From assembly GCA_028871195.1 (NCBI GenBank), contig JAGWNT010000116.1, forward strand, positions 1-9,929: DNA of 9,929 nucleotides, in the 5' to 3' direction. Position numbers and translations under genes: made by a program. Positions 1 through 8,856 of the stretch are shown piece by piece. Source of the stretch: REEB85 sp018971455. Its GTDB lineage: Bacteria; Pseudomonadota; Alphaproteobacteria; Acetobacterales; Acetobacteraceae. The notes below the pieces were generated by a model. It made no database searches and was not told the origin of the DNA. It was given only the letters and a program-made list of their open reading frames with translations. Numbering within the stretch: position 1 is the first letter of the stretch; every line of letters begins with the position of its first letter.

Positions 1-635
1 AGGCCGGCGAGCCGGTCGCACACCCGGCCCAGCGCGGGATGCGCGAGCGCGGCCGCGGCATCGGCCGGCACGCCCTCGGCGGCGAGGAATTCCGCCGGCA
101 GGTAAAGCCGGCCGCGCTCGGCATCTTCCTTGATGTCGCGCAGGATGTTGGTGAGTTGCAGGGCCCGGCCGAGCTCATGCGCCACGCGATCGGCCATCGG
201 CGAGGCATCGCCGAAGGCGCGCACCGAGAGCCGCCCGACGGCGGCGGCGACGCGATCGCAATAGAGGTCGAGCTCGGCGAGGCCGGGGGCCACGATGTCG
301 TGCTCGGCATCCATGGCCATGCCGTCGATGACGGCGGAGAAATCCTCCTGCCGCAGCCCGTAGCTCTGCACGGCGCGGCGCAGCTCGCGGGTCACCGCGT
401 CATCCGCGGCGCCGTGATAGAGGGCCGCGATGCGGGCGCGCCAGGCATCGAGCAGCGGGCGCTTGGGCGCGAACGGGCCGGGTTCGTCGACGATGTCATC
501 GACGATGCGGCAGAAGGCGTAGATGGCATACATCGCCTGGCGGCGCGGCGGCGGCAGGATCGCCATGCCGCGATGGAAGCTGGTGCCGGCCGCCCGCACG
601 ATGCCCTCCACCTCCTGCTGATCGGCGATGCTCAT
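1..635 (-). CDS. hpnD: Presqualene diphosphate synthase HpnD (partial, 3' end off the left edge)
   Basis: This squalene/phytoene synthase-family enzyme condenses two farnesyl diphosphates into presqualene diphosphate, the first committed step of the HpnDCE route to squalene for hopanoids. About 211 residues are present and the C-terminus lies beyond base 1. Both Asp-rich, Mg-diphosphate-binding motifs are visible: FCRIVDDIVDE (D46, D47, D50) and LTNILRDIKED (D167, D171), the latter followed by ERGRLYLP, typical of the family. The start ATG overlaps the hpnC stop as ATGA (bases 632-635). No clear Shine-Dalgarno sequence precedes it, so translation is probably coupled to hpnC. HpnC and HpnD are paralogues; the second motif, LRDIKED, and the position after hpnC favour HpnD. 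The next gene to the left is expected to be hpnE, which cannot be seen. Confidence 0.93.
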   Translation of the reverse strand, partial: MSIADQQEVEGIVRAAGTSFHRGMAILPPPRRQAMYAIYAFCRIVDDIVDEPGPFAPKRPLLDAWRARIAALYHGAADDAVTRELRRAVQSYGLRQEDFSAVIDGMAMDAEHDIVAPGLAELDLYCDRVAAAVGRLSVRAFGDASPMADRVAHELGRALQLTNILRDIKEDAERGRLYLPAEFLAAEGVPADAAAALAHPALGRVCDRLAG

Positions 636-1471
636 GGCAGGAAGCGCAATGCGGCAAGGATGCTGAGCACGGCATCGGATTTCGTGAGCTTCACGCGCGT
701 CGCCACCGGGTCGCCGTGGCGCAGCCGGCGGGCGAGGCGATGGGCAAGGTTGACGATCACCGCGGTCTCCAGGCGCAGGCGGCGGTCGCGGGTGAGCGAG
801 GGAAGCGCGCGTCCGGCGGCGTTGAGCGTGTCGCAATGGTCGAGCAGCGCATCATGGACGCGGCGCAGCCCGAGCGACATGCGCGGCGCCCGCAACGCCC
901 CGATGGCCGCGCCATGACGGGCGAGCAGATCGGCCGGCAGATAGCAGCGATCGAGGGCCGCGAGATCCTTGCTGCCATCCTGCAGGTGGTTGAGCACCTG
1001 CAACGCCGCGCACAGCGCATCCGAGGCGGGCCAGGTCCGCGGCGATTCCCCGTGCAGGTCGAGCACGTGGCGCCCCACCGGCATGGCCGAGTAGCGGCAA
1101 TAATCGAGCAGCTCCTCCCAGTCGGCATAGCGCGTCTTGGTGGCGTCGCGGCGGAAGGCGATGAGCAGCTCGGTGGAGTGGCGCGGGGTGACGCCGGTCT
1201 CGGCGAGGCTGGCGCGAAGGGCCGCGGCGCTCGGGCTGCCGGTATCGCGCCGGCCGAGCAGCACCGCCTCCATGATGTCGAGCCGCGCGATCTTGTCCTC
1301 GGCCGCGAGGGTCGGGCTGTCGGCGATGTCGTCGGCGTTGCGGGCGAAGGCGTAGAAGGCGTGAACGTGCCGGCGCAGCCGTGCGCTGATCAGCGCCGAG
1401 CCGACGGGAAAATTCTCCGCGCCGCGATCCTTGCCCGACCATTCCTCGACGGAGGCGAGGGTCGTGCTCAT
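632..1471 (-). CDS. hpnC: Squalene synthase-like HpnC (hydroxysqualene synthase)
   Basis: This 279-residue trans-isoprenyl diphosphate synthase-fold protein converts presqualene diphosphate to hydroxysqualene in the established HpnD-HpnC-HpnE pathway. Characteristic HpnC features are the N-terminal segment GAENFPVGS (residues 17-25), the first Asp-rich motif ARNADDIAD (D47, D48, D51), and the second site LNHLQDGSKD (D165, D169) followed by LDRCYLP. The reading frame stays open further upstream to base 1672. I chose the ATG at 1471 because the protein then begins exactly where HpnC homology is expected, and because it makes a 4-base ATGA overlap with the hpnB stop, matching the other junctions of this operon. 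Purine-rich GCAGGG lies just upstream. Length fits the family and no active-site loss is seen. Confidence 0.94.
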   Translation of the reverse strand: MSTTLASVEEWSGKDRGAENFPVGSALISARLRRHVHAFYAFARNADDIADSPTLAAEDKIARLDIMEAVLLGRRDTGSPSAAALRASLAETGVTPRHSTELLIAFRRDATKTRYADWEELLDYCRYSAMPVGRHVLDLHGESPRTWPASDALCAALQVLNHLQDGSKDLAALDRCYLPADLLARHGAAIGALRAPRMSLGLRRVHDALLDHCDTLNAAGRALPSLTRDRRLRLETAVIVNLAHRLARRLRHGDPVATRVKLTKSDAVLSILAALRFLP

Positions 1472-2571
1472 GCGTGGCCCTGCCCGTAGGCGCGGCTTTT
1501 CCACACCACACCGCGGCCGCGATGGTAATTCCACGCCGCGCCAATGGTCGCCGCCATGTAGAACAGCGCGATCAGCGGCAGCGCGGGCGCCCAGAGCGGC
1601 GAGCGGCCGAAGCGGTGAAGGGTCGGCCAGAAGCTGCCCGCCATCAGCGCCCAGGCGAGCGCGCCGCTCCACGAATGCCAGGCCAGTGCGGCGAGCGGCG
1701 GCACCAGGAACACCAGCGCCAGGCCCAGCGTGGTCAGCACCAGCAGCGCCGGCGAATTGCGCAGTTGCACATAGGCCGAACGCGTCACCATCGTCCAGAT
1801 GTCCGCGAAACGCGGATAGGGGCGGATGGAACGCGCCTGCGTGCTGTGGGCGAGGCGGATGCGCCCGCCGCGCTTGACCGCGCGGGCCAGCGCCACGTCG
1901 TCGATCAGGGCGGTGCGGATGGCGGCGATGCCGCCGGTGCGCGCCAGCGCCCGCCGGCGGATCAGAACCGTGCCGCCGGCCGCTGCGGCCGTTGCGCGCA
2001 GCGGATCATTGACCCACGCGAACGGATAGAGCAGCGCGAAGAAATAGACGAAGGCCGGCACCAGCGCGCGCTCGGCAAGGCTCTCGCAATGCAGGGACAC
2101 CATTTCGCTGACCATGTCCGAGCCGTCTTCGATGGCGGCGACCAGGGTCGCGACATGGCCCGGGTCATGGGCGATATCCGCGTCCGTCAGCAGCAGCATC
2201 TCCTCGTCCGTGGCGTCGATGCCCTGGTGCACCGCCCACAGCTTGCCGGCCCAGCCGGCGGGGCGCGGGCGGCCCTGGAGGATGGTGAGGCGGTCCGCGC
2301 CGGCGAGGCCGGCGGCAATGGCGGCCGTGCCGTCATCGCTGTTGTCATCAACGAGGACGACGCGCAGCGGGCCGGCATAATCCTGCGCCAGCAGCGAGCC
2401 GACGCTGCGCGCGATCACCGCCGCCTCGTCGCGCGCCGGCACGATGACACAGACCGGCGGCGCGGATTTCGGCGACGCCGCCGCCAGCACCGGGCCGGCC
2501 TGCCAGAAGCGCCCGTGCAGCAGCACCAGATAGAGCCACACCGCGAGCGACAGAATCGCCAGGCCGATCAC
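1468..2571 (-). CDS. hpnB: Hopanoid-associated glycosyltransferase HpnB (GT2 family)
   Basis: This 367-residue membrane-bound family 2 glycosyltransferase matches the HpnB type encoded with hopanoid genes; its exact donor and acceptor are not established. It has an N-terminal membrane helix (about residues 3-18), then the GT2 nucleotide-sugar fold: VIVPARDE (42-49), VLVDDNSDDGT (72-82) and TDAD (129-132, the DXD-like metal site). A further Asp pair, LIDDVALARA (D224/D225), and RPYPRFADIW follow. Three C-terminal membrane helices lie near 275-297, 300-314 and 326-347. The catalytic domain should face the cytoplasm. I chose a GTG start at 2571, which overlaps the hpnA stop as GTGA, because the protein then begins directly at the first membrane helix. 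The longer open frame to 2778 is only a shadow of hpnA. There is no obvious ribosome site, so coupling to hpnA is likely. Confidence 0.9.
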   Translation of the reverse strand: MIGLAILSLAVWLYLVLLHGRFWQAGPVLAAASPKSAPPVCVIVPARDEAAVIARSVGSLLAQDYAGPLRVVLVDDNSDDGTAAIAAGLAGADRLTILQGRPRPAGWAGKLWAVHQGIDATDEEMLLLTDADIAHDPGHVATLVAAIEDGSDMVSEMVSLHCESLAERALVPAFVYFFALLYPFAWVNDPLRATAAAAGGTVLIRRRALARTGGIAAIRTALIDDVALARAVKRGGRIRLAHSTQARSIRPYPRFADIWTMVTRSAYVQLRNSPALLVLTTLGLALVFLVPPLAALAWHSWSGALAWALMAGSFWPTLHRFGRSPLWAPALPLIALFYMAATIGAAWNYHRGRGVVWKSRAYGQGHA

Positions 2572-3572
2572 CGCGGCACCATGCCGGCCGCGCGAAACCA
2601 GGCCACCGCATCGGCCACCGCCTCGCGCGCCGGGCGCGGCGCATAACCGAGTTCGGCGATCGCCTTGGCGGACGAGAAGAACATCGTTTTCCGGGCCATG
2701 CGCAGATGGTCGCGCGTCACCAGCGGCGTGGCCCCGGTCAGCCGCGCGAACCCCTCGCAGGCCAGCGCCAGCGGCCATAGCGGCGCGCGCGGCAGGCGGA
2801 TGCGCGGCGGCCGGCGCCCGGCCACCTCGGCGACCAGGCCGAGTAGCGCGGCCAGCGTGAGGTTTTCGCTGCCCAGAATGTAGCGCTCGCCGATCCGCCC
2901 GCGCTCCAGCGCCAGCAGATGGCCCTCGGCCACGTCATCAACATGCACGACGTTAAGCCCGGTATCGATATAGGCGGGCACGCGGCCGGCGGCGGCATCG
3001 GCGATGAGCTGGCCGGTCGGCGTCGGGCGGATGTCGCGCGGGCCGACCGGGGCGGCGGGGTTGACGATCACCGCCGGCAGGCCGTGCTCGCGCACCAGGG
3101 CGAGCACGGCCTGCTCGGCGCGATATTTCGACTTCTTGTAGATGCCGACCACCCTGTCCTCGCTGACCGGGGTGGTCTCGTCGGCCGGCACGTCGCTGCC
3201 GGTCAGGCCGAGGGCCGCCACGCTGCTGCAATGGACGATGCGCTCCACCCCGGCCGCCAGCGCCGCGCGCATCAGGGCCTCGGTGCCGCCGACATTGGTG
3301 CGCAGCATGGCCGCGGGATCGGGCACCCAGATCCGGTAATCGGCGGCGACATGGATGAGCTGGCGGCAGCCGGAGACGGCGCGGGCCAGCGAGGCCGCGT
3401 CGCCGAGCTCGCCCTCGACCAGCTCGGCCTCGAGGCCGGCGAGGTTCCGGCGGTCGCTGCCGGCGCGCACCAGCAGCCGCACCGCCCGCCCGCGGGCGAT
3501 CAGGGCGCGGGCCACGGCGGAGCCGACGAAGCCGGTGGCGCCGGTCACAAGGATGGGGTCGGAGGCGCGCAC
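2568..3572 (-). CDS. hpnA: Hopanoid-associated NAD(P)-dependent sugar epimerase HpnA
   Basis: This is a 334-residue extended short-chain dehydrogenase/reductase. The N-terminal Rossmann motif TGATGFVG (residues 10-17) binds NAD(P). Asn93 in the TNVGGT segment, the CSSVAALG strand (115-122) and the catalytic YKKSK (Tyr145, Lys149) follow, then a GLNVVHVDDVAEGH substrate-domain segment typical of HpnA proteins. The family is called a sugar epimerase from sequence and from its linkage to hopanoid operons; the true substrate is unproven. It is the first gene of hpnABCD and overlaps hpnB by 4 bases. The GTG start at 3572 places the Rossmann motif at the usual distance from the N-terminus. GGGA lies 5 bases upstream, and I see no in-frame ATG upstream. 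A separate promoter candidate lies at 3599-3626. Confidence 0.92.
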   Translation of the reverse strand: MRASDPILVTGATGFVGSAVARALIARGRAVRLLVRAGSDRRNLAGLEAELVEGELGDAASLARAVSGCRQLIHVAADYRIWVPDPAAMLRTNVGGTEALMRAALAAGVERIVHCSSVAALGLTGSDVPADETTPVSEDRVVGIYKKSKYRAEQAVLALVREHGLPAVIVNPAAPVGPRDIRPTPTGQLIADAAAGRVPAYIDTGLNVVHVDDVAEGHLLALERGRIGERYILGSENLTLAALLGLVAEVAGRRPPRIRLPRAPLWPLALACEGFARLTGATPLVTRDHLRMARKTMFFSSAKAIAELGYAPRPAREAVADAVAWFRAAGMVPR

Positions 3573-3598
3573 GAAAATCCCGCGATGGTTGCGGGCGG

Positions 3599-3626
3599 CT
3601 TATAGCCCGGCCATCGCCGCCGCCAA
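3599..3626 (-). promoter_or_regulatory. Candidate sigma-70 promoter of hpnABCD
   Basis: On the minus strand, TTGGCG (3626-3621) and TATAAG (3604-3599) are separated by 16 bases. The -10 box matches 5 of 6 consensus bases and the -35 box 4 of 6, in a region that is otherwise very GC-rich. Transcription would begin near 3592, leaving a leader of about 20 bases before the hpnA GTG. The promoter sits just after the hairpin that follows the NfeD gene, so hpnABCD could be an independent unit. It is a sequence match only. Confidence 0.5.
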
Positions 3627-3630
3627 AACC

Positions 3631-3654
3631 GGCTGCAGGTCGGCCGATGCAGCC
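3631..3654 (-). terminator. Hairpin followed by TTTT after the NfeD gene
   Basis: A perfect 7-bp inverted repeat, GGCTGCA/TGCAGCC, encloses a 10-base loop that itself contains the palindrome TCGGCCGA. On the minus strand it is followed by GGTTTTGG (3630-3623). It begins 4 bases past the NfeD stop codon. The stem is strong but the T-run is only four long, so it may be a weak terminator or partial attenuator rather than a full stop between the qmcA/NfeD genes and hpnA. Confidence 0.45.
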
Positions 3655-3658
3655 TCCC

Positions 3659-4093
3659 TCAGGGGCCCACCACCAGCACCGTGCCGTCCACGCCGCGCAC
3701 CCGCAGGATGTCGCCGGGCTTGGGGGGGTGGGCGTCGGAGGCAAGGCGGGCGGCCCACTCGCTGTCACCGACGCGGACGCGGCCCTCCTTGCCCTCGAAG
3801 GCGAGGGCGCGGGCGGTGCGGCCGACCAGGCCCGATTCGGCGGTATTCACATGCGGCCGCGGGCCGCGCCGGCGCAGGCGCAGGCGCAGGCCGGCGGCGA
3901 TGGAGAGCGCCGCCAGCACCGCGAAGGCCACCACCTGGACGGCGAAGCCGGGATCGCGCAGCAGGACCAGCGCGCCGGTGCCGAGCGCGGCGAGGCCGAG
4001 CCACATCAGGAACACGCCGGGCGCCAGGATTTCGGCCACCAGCAGGAGCAGGCCGGCGACCAGCCACGGCAGGGCGGGGTGCAGGTGGCTCAT
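3659..4093 (-). CDS. Short NfeD-like membrane protein (YbbJ type)
   Basis: This 144-residue NfeD-family protein is the usual partner of SPFH/stomatin proteins. Its N-terminal half is hydrophobic, with helices at about residues 8-25, 27-45 and 50-69. The stretch AEILAPGVFLMWLGLAALGT is typical of short NfeD proteins. After an Arg-rich turn (70-79) comes a soluble beta-rich OB-fold-like domain (about 86-144): VGRTARAL, GRVRVGDSEW, PGDILRV and DGTVLVV. It lacks the ClpP-like protease domain of long NfeD proteins, so it should not be a protease. The start is 10 bases after the qmcA stop, with GGGTGA just upstream, so the two are almost certainly cotranscribed, as in the E. coli qmcA-ybbJ pair. 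Its probable role is to bind or stabilise SPFH oligomers in the membrane. Confidence 0.88.
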   Translation of the reverse strand: MSHLHPALPWLVAGLLLLVAEILAPGVFLMWLGLAALGTGALVLLRDPGFAVQVVAFAVLAALSIAAGLRLRLRRRGPRPHVNTAESGLVGRTARALAFEGKEGRVRVGDSEWAARLASDAHPPKPGDILRVRGVDGTVLVVGP

Positions 4094-4103
4094 GTCACCC
4101 GGC

Positions 4104-5117
4104 TCAAACCCGCGGCGGCGGCTCGGCGGAGGGCGGCGCGGGCGGCGGCATCGGCAGCGAGGTGGTGATGGGCGCGGGTGCCGGGCGCGCGGGACCGTGC
4201 GGTGGGGCGTCAGCCGCCGGACGGAGCAGCTCCAGCGCCTGGGCGATGCCTCCGGCCAGCGCCGCCGATTCCATCGGCACGATCACCAGGCGCGAACCGG
4301 AACCGGCGGCCACCGCCTGGAAAGCCTGCACGTAGCGGTCGGCGATGAAATAGCGCAGCGCCGGCTCGCCGCCGTCGCGCGCCGCCTCGGCGACCATGCG
4401 GGTGGCGGCGGCCTCGGCGCCGGCGAGGCGCTCACGCGCCTGGGCGTCGCGCTCGGCTGCCTGCTGGCGGCCCTCCGCGGCGAGGACCTGGCTCTGCTTC
4501 TGGCCCTCGGCCCGCTTGATGGCGGCCTCACGCTCGCCATCGGCCTTGGCCACCGTGGCGCGGCGCTCGCGCTCGGCGGTCATCTGCAGGTTCATCGCCC
4601 GGATCAGGTTCTCCGGCGGCTCGATCTTGCGCAGCTCGACGCGGCTGACCTTGACGCCCCAGGGCTCGGTGGCGCCGTCGAGGATCTGCAGCAGACGGGT
4701 GTTGATGTGCTCGCGCGAGGACAGGGCGGCGTCGAGCTCCAGTTCGCCGACGACGGCGCGGATGTTGGTCATCGCCATGGTGGACAGCGCCTGGCCGAGA
4801 TTGCTCACCTGGTAGGCGGCCTTCTCGGCGGCCATGACGCGGTAGTAGATGACGCCGTCCACCGCGACCGTGGCGTTGTCCTTGGTGATGACGCTCTGCT
4901 CGGGAATGTCGAGCACCTGCTCCTGCACGTTCAGCTTGCGCCCGACATGGTCGATATAGGGAATGATGAAGCCGAGGCCGGGCTCGAGCTTGCGGGTGAA
5001 GGCGCCGAAGCGCTCGACCGTCCAGACCTGGCCCTGCGGGACCGTCTTGGCGCCGGCGAACACCGTGACGACGACGAGCACCAGCACCAGCAGCCAGAAG
5101 ACGGCGAACGGGCCCAT
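4104..5117 (-). CDS. qmcA: SPFH/stomatin (band 7) membrane protein, QmcA type
   Basis: This 337-residue protein has an N-terminal membrane anchor (residues 4-22), then an SPFH domain starting at VPQGQVWTVERFG and running to about residue 185, with FIIPYIDHV, DIPEQSVITKDN and VDGVIYYRV as family hallmarks. An Ala/Glu/Arg/Lys-rich coiled coil covers about 180-245. After a conserved C-terminal segment (to about 290) comes a Pro/Ala-rich tail of some 40 residues, probably disordered. Such proteins form large ring oligomers at the membrane and organise membrane microdomains or control membrane proteases. AAGGAA lies about 8 bases upstream of the ATG, supporting the start. The NfeD-like gene follows after 10 bases. 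The call is firm for the family; the qmcA symbol is by resemblance and gene pairing. Confidence 0.9.
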   Translation of the reverse strand: MGPFAVFWLLVLVLVVVTVFAGAKTVPQGQVWTVERFGAFTRKLEPGLGFIIPYIDHVGRKLNVQEQVLDIPEQSVITKDNATVAVDGVIYYRVMAAEKAAYQVSNLGQALSTMAMTNIRAVVGELELDAALSSREHINTRLLQILDGATEPWGVKVSRVELRKIEPPENLIRAMNLQMTAERERRATVAKADGEREAAIKRAEGQKQSQVLAAEGRQQAAERDAQARERLAGAEAAATRMVAEAARDGGEPALRYFIADRYVQAFQAVAAGSGSRLVIVPMESAALAGGIAQALELLRPAADAPPHGPARPAPAPITTSLPMPPPAPPSAEPPPRV

Positions 5118-5182
5118 GGGGGGTTCCTTCCGATAGCGCGATGAAGGCTACGCGAAGTGCCGCCGGTTGGCGAGCACGCCGT

Positions 5183-5992
5183 TCAGGCCAGCAGGTCGGC
5201 GATGACCAGCCAGCCGCGCGGCTCGCGCACCACGTCGCGCATGGCCGGCATGGAGGCGCGGCCGAGCGCGATGTCGGTCCAGATCACCTCGAGGATGCGC
5301 AGCGCCGGACCGACGCCCTGCCCCCGGCCGATGACGAGTTCGAGATAGGCGAACCAGTGCAGCCCCTGGGCGAGGGTCTGGATGTCCTGGCCGAACAGGC
5401 TGTCCAGATAGGGCGCCACCACGGCGGAGGCGGACGAGACGAAATAGCCGGTGATGCCGCCGGTGGACCAGGTGATGCCGGCCTTGGTGGCGCCGCCGGC
5501 GGCGCCATACATCTTCTGGCGCATGATCGCCGTCATGCGCGTCTCCAGGCTGCCCTTGGGGACCGCTTTCCTGGCGACCTCCCACGAATACCAGGCGCCA
5601 TAAACCACCGGTTTGCCGCGGCGCGACGGTGGCACCAGCCTGTCGAACAGCGCGTTGAGCTTGTACCAGATCAGCCCGTAGGCGCCGGATTGCGCGGCGC
5701 TGGCCAGGCCGCCGACATCGGCGATGCTGACCGCCATGGTGCTGAGCACCTTGAGCCCCTTCTTGACCTGGAAATAGAGCGCCGTCTTCGGCGACGGGCC
5801 TTCGTGGCCGTTCTGGGTGAAATGCGGATTGTCCAGCCCGTTCCCCTCCGGGTCCGCCATCATCAGGTCGAACAGCCCGGCCAGGGTGTTGCCGGCGGTT
5901 TCATTGACCGCCTTCACCCCCTCGACCGCGGCATTCAGCTTGAAGGGCGTGGGGATGTAGCTGACGGCCGTCCTGGCGAGCGCTCCGGACAT
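5183..5992 (-). CDS. Protein of unknown function, 269 residues
   Basis: I do not recognise this family. The frame is open and has a good ribosome site (GGAAAGG about 7 bases before the ATG). Its protein composition differs from the Arg/Ala-heavy shadow frames, with frequent Lys, Asn, Tyr and Trp. It contains no cysteine, no signal peptide and no evident classic transmembrane helix. Residues 79-108 and 161-195 are Gly/Ala/Ser-rich and mildly hydrophobic, separated by an aromatic, basic stretch (109-142) with WYKLNALFDRL and VVYGAWYSWEVARKA. The segment MYGAAGGATKAG/STGGITGYF (161-184) resembles a small-residue helical hairpin, and a long amphipathic helix is likely at 204-242. It may be a peripheral membrane protein, but that is inference. 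It lies 26 bases after the J-domain gene and 65 bases before qmcA, probably in the same transcript. Confidence 0.75.
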   Translation of the reverse strand: MSGALARTAVSYIPTPFKLNAAVEGVKAVNETAGNTLAGLFDLMMADPEGNGLDNPHFTQNGHEGPSPKTALYFQVKKGLKVLSTMAVSIADVGGLASAAQSGAYGLIWYKLNALFDRLVPPSRRGKPVVYGAWYSWEVARKAVPKGSLETRMTAIMRQKMYGAAGGATKAGITWSTGGITGYFVSSASAVVAPYLDSLFGQDIQTLAQGLHWFAYLELVIGRGQGVGPALRILEVIWTDIALGRASMPAMRDVVREPRGWLVIADLLA

Positions 5993-6018
5993 GGTGGGGC
6001 CTTTCCGATCCGATATGC

Positions 6019-6453
6019 CTAGTGAAGCAGCGTGTCGCGCGCCTGGTTGATGCGGGTGGCGAGCCAGTCGGACCCGCCGCTGTCGGGGTGGGCGGCGCGC
6101 ATCAGGCGGCGATGGGCGGCGCGGATCTCGCCCGTGCTGGCCCCGGGCTTGAGGCCGAGCACCTCATAGGCCTCCGCCCGCGTCATCGACGGGCCGCGGC
6201 CGGGGCGGTGGGTGCGCCCGCGCGGTGATTGCGGCACCATCCAGCTCCAGACCAGCGGGCCGAGCAGCACCAGGGCGGCCAGCGCGGCCTCGGGGCCCTT
6301 GGTGAAGGCCAGCATGGCGGCCAGCGCCACCCCGCCAATGGCGGCGATCCAGATGCCGAAGGATTTCAGCGTGGCGATCTGGGCGCGCGAGAACATGCCG
6401 AGCATGGTCATCAGCGCGACCAGGCACACCACACCAAGCAGCAGGGCGATCAT
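6019..6453 (-). CDS. Small membrane-anchored J-domain protein
   Basis: This 144-residue protein has an N-terminal membrane part (helices at about residues 2-20, 33-50 and 56-73), a basic, Pro/Gly-rich linker (77-89) and a C-terminal J domain (about 92-144). The J domain has AYEVLGLKPGAS, helix II with HRRLMRAAHPD (HPD at 122-124, the Hsp70-stimulating tripeptide) and a short helix III, INQARDTLL. The layout, membrane anchor first and J domain last, resembles mitochondrial Pam18/Tim14 and related alphaproteobacterial proteins rather than DnaJ, as it has no Gly/Phe-rich or zinc-finger region. It should recruit DnaK to the inner membrane; the client is unknown. The start at 6453, 10 bases after the maeB stop, begins the first hydrophobic helix. 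The open frame continues to 6630 only as a shadow of maeB. Confidence 0.85.
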   Translation of the reverse strand: MIALLLGVVCLVALMTMLGMFSRAQIATLKSFGIWIAAIGGVALAAMLAFTKGPEAALAALVLLGPLVWSWMVPQSPRGRTHRPGRGPSMTRAEAYEVLGLKPGASTGEIRAAHRRLMRAAHPDSGGSDWLATRINQARDTLLH

Positions 6454-6463
6454 CGACGCGGGC

Positions 6464-8728
<2,265 letters not shown>

Positions 8729-8759
8729 CTGACCTCTGCCTTGCTCTCCCGGGGGGCGC

Positions 8760-8788
8760 AGGATCGGCGGGTTGCGGCCGGGATGCAA
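8760..8788 (-). promoter_or_regulatory. Weak candidate promoter of maeB
   Basis: On the minus strand TTGCAT (8788-8783) and GATCCT (8765-8760) are spaced by 17 bases. The match to consensus is poor, about 3 of 6 at each box, but the spacing is ideal and it lies 32 bases before the maeB ATG. It is the best candidate I found in the gap; other sigma-factor signals are possible. Confidence 0.22.
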
Positions 8789-8809
8789 CCTTGTGGCAGG
8801 CCGGCCGGT

Positions 8810-8838
8810 TTGCCGGGGCGCCCGGCGCGCCCGATACT
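8810..8838 (+). promoter_or_regulatory. Candidate promoter of the glutathione S-transferase gene
   Basis: TTGCCG (8810-8815) and GATACT (8833-8838) are separated by 17 bases, each matching 4 of 6 consensus bases. Transcription would start near 8845 and give a leader of about 43 bases. The -10 box sits between the two arms of a long imperfect inverted repeat (8811-8856), so a regulator binding that dyad would cover the promoter. Confidence 0.35.
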
Positions 8839-8856
8839 GGCGCCGGACGCCGGGCA
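8811..8856. repeat. Imperfect 16/17-base inverted repeat in the maeB/GST divergent gap
   Basis: The left arm TGCCGGGGCGCCCGGCG (8811-8827) and the right arm CGCCGGACGCCGGGCA (8841-8856) are inverted copies that pair at 14 of 16 positions with one extra base on the left. The 13-base centre holds the GATACT -10 candidate. The left arm also contains its own small palindrome, GCCGGG-GCG-CCCGGC (8812-8826). The local DNA is extremely GC-rich, so part of the match may be chance. An operator shared by the divergent genes is the functional reading, which is inference. Confidence 0.45.

Noticed and set aside
39..917. Long plus-strand open frame opposite hpnD and hpnC
   Set aside because: It is a high-GC shadow: the minus strand here encodes two intact squalene-synthase family proteins with both Asp-rich motifs, while the plus frame gives low-complexity Gly/Ala/Arg/His sequence with no domain.
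1472..1672. N-terminal extension of hpnC to an upstream ATG at 1672
   Set aside because: These 67 codons lie inside hpnB and give Arg/Ala-rich sequence unlike HpnC. The overlapping ATG at 1471 fits the family start. The same reasoning rejects extensions of hpnB (to 2778), the J-domain gene (to 6630) and maeB (to 8977).
3681..5144. 487-codon plus-strand open frame opposite the NfeD and qmcA genes
   Set aside because: The frame stays open because of GC-rich codon bias. The opposite strand has clear SPFH and NfeD proteins with ribosome sites; the plus product shows Leu/Gly/Asp/His repeats typical of reverse-strand shadows.
5118..5182. Possible terminator or promoter between the unknown gene and qmcA
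   Set aside because: Only a short 4-bp hairpin (CGCC-GGTT-GGCG, 5161-5172) without a T-run and no acceptable -35/-10 pair could be found.
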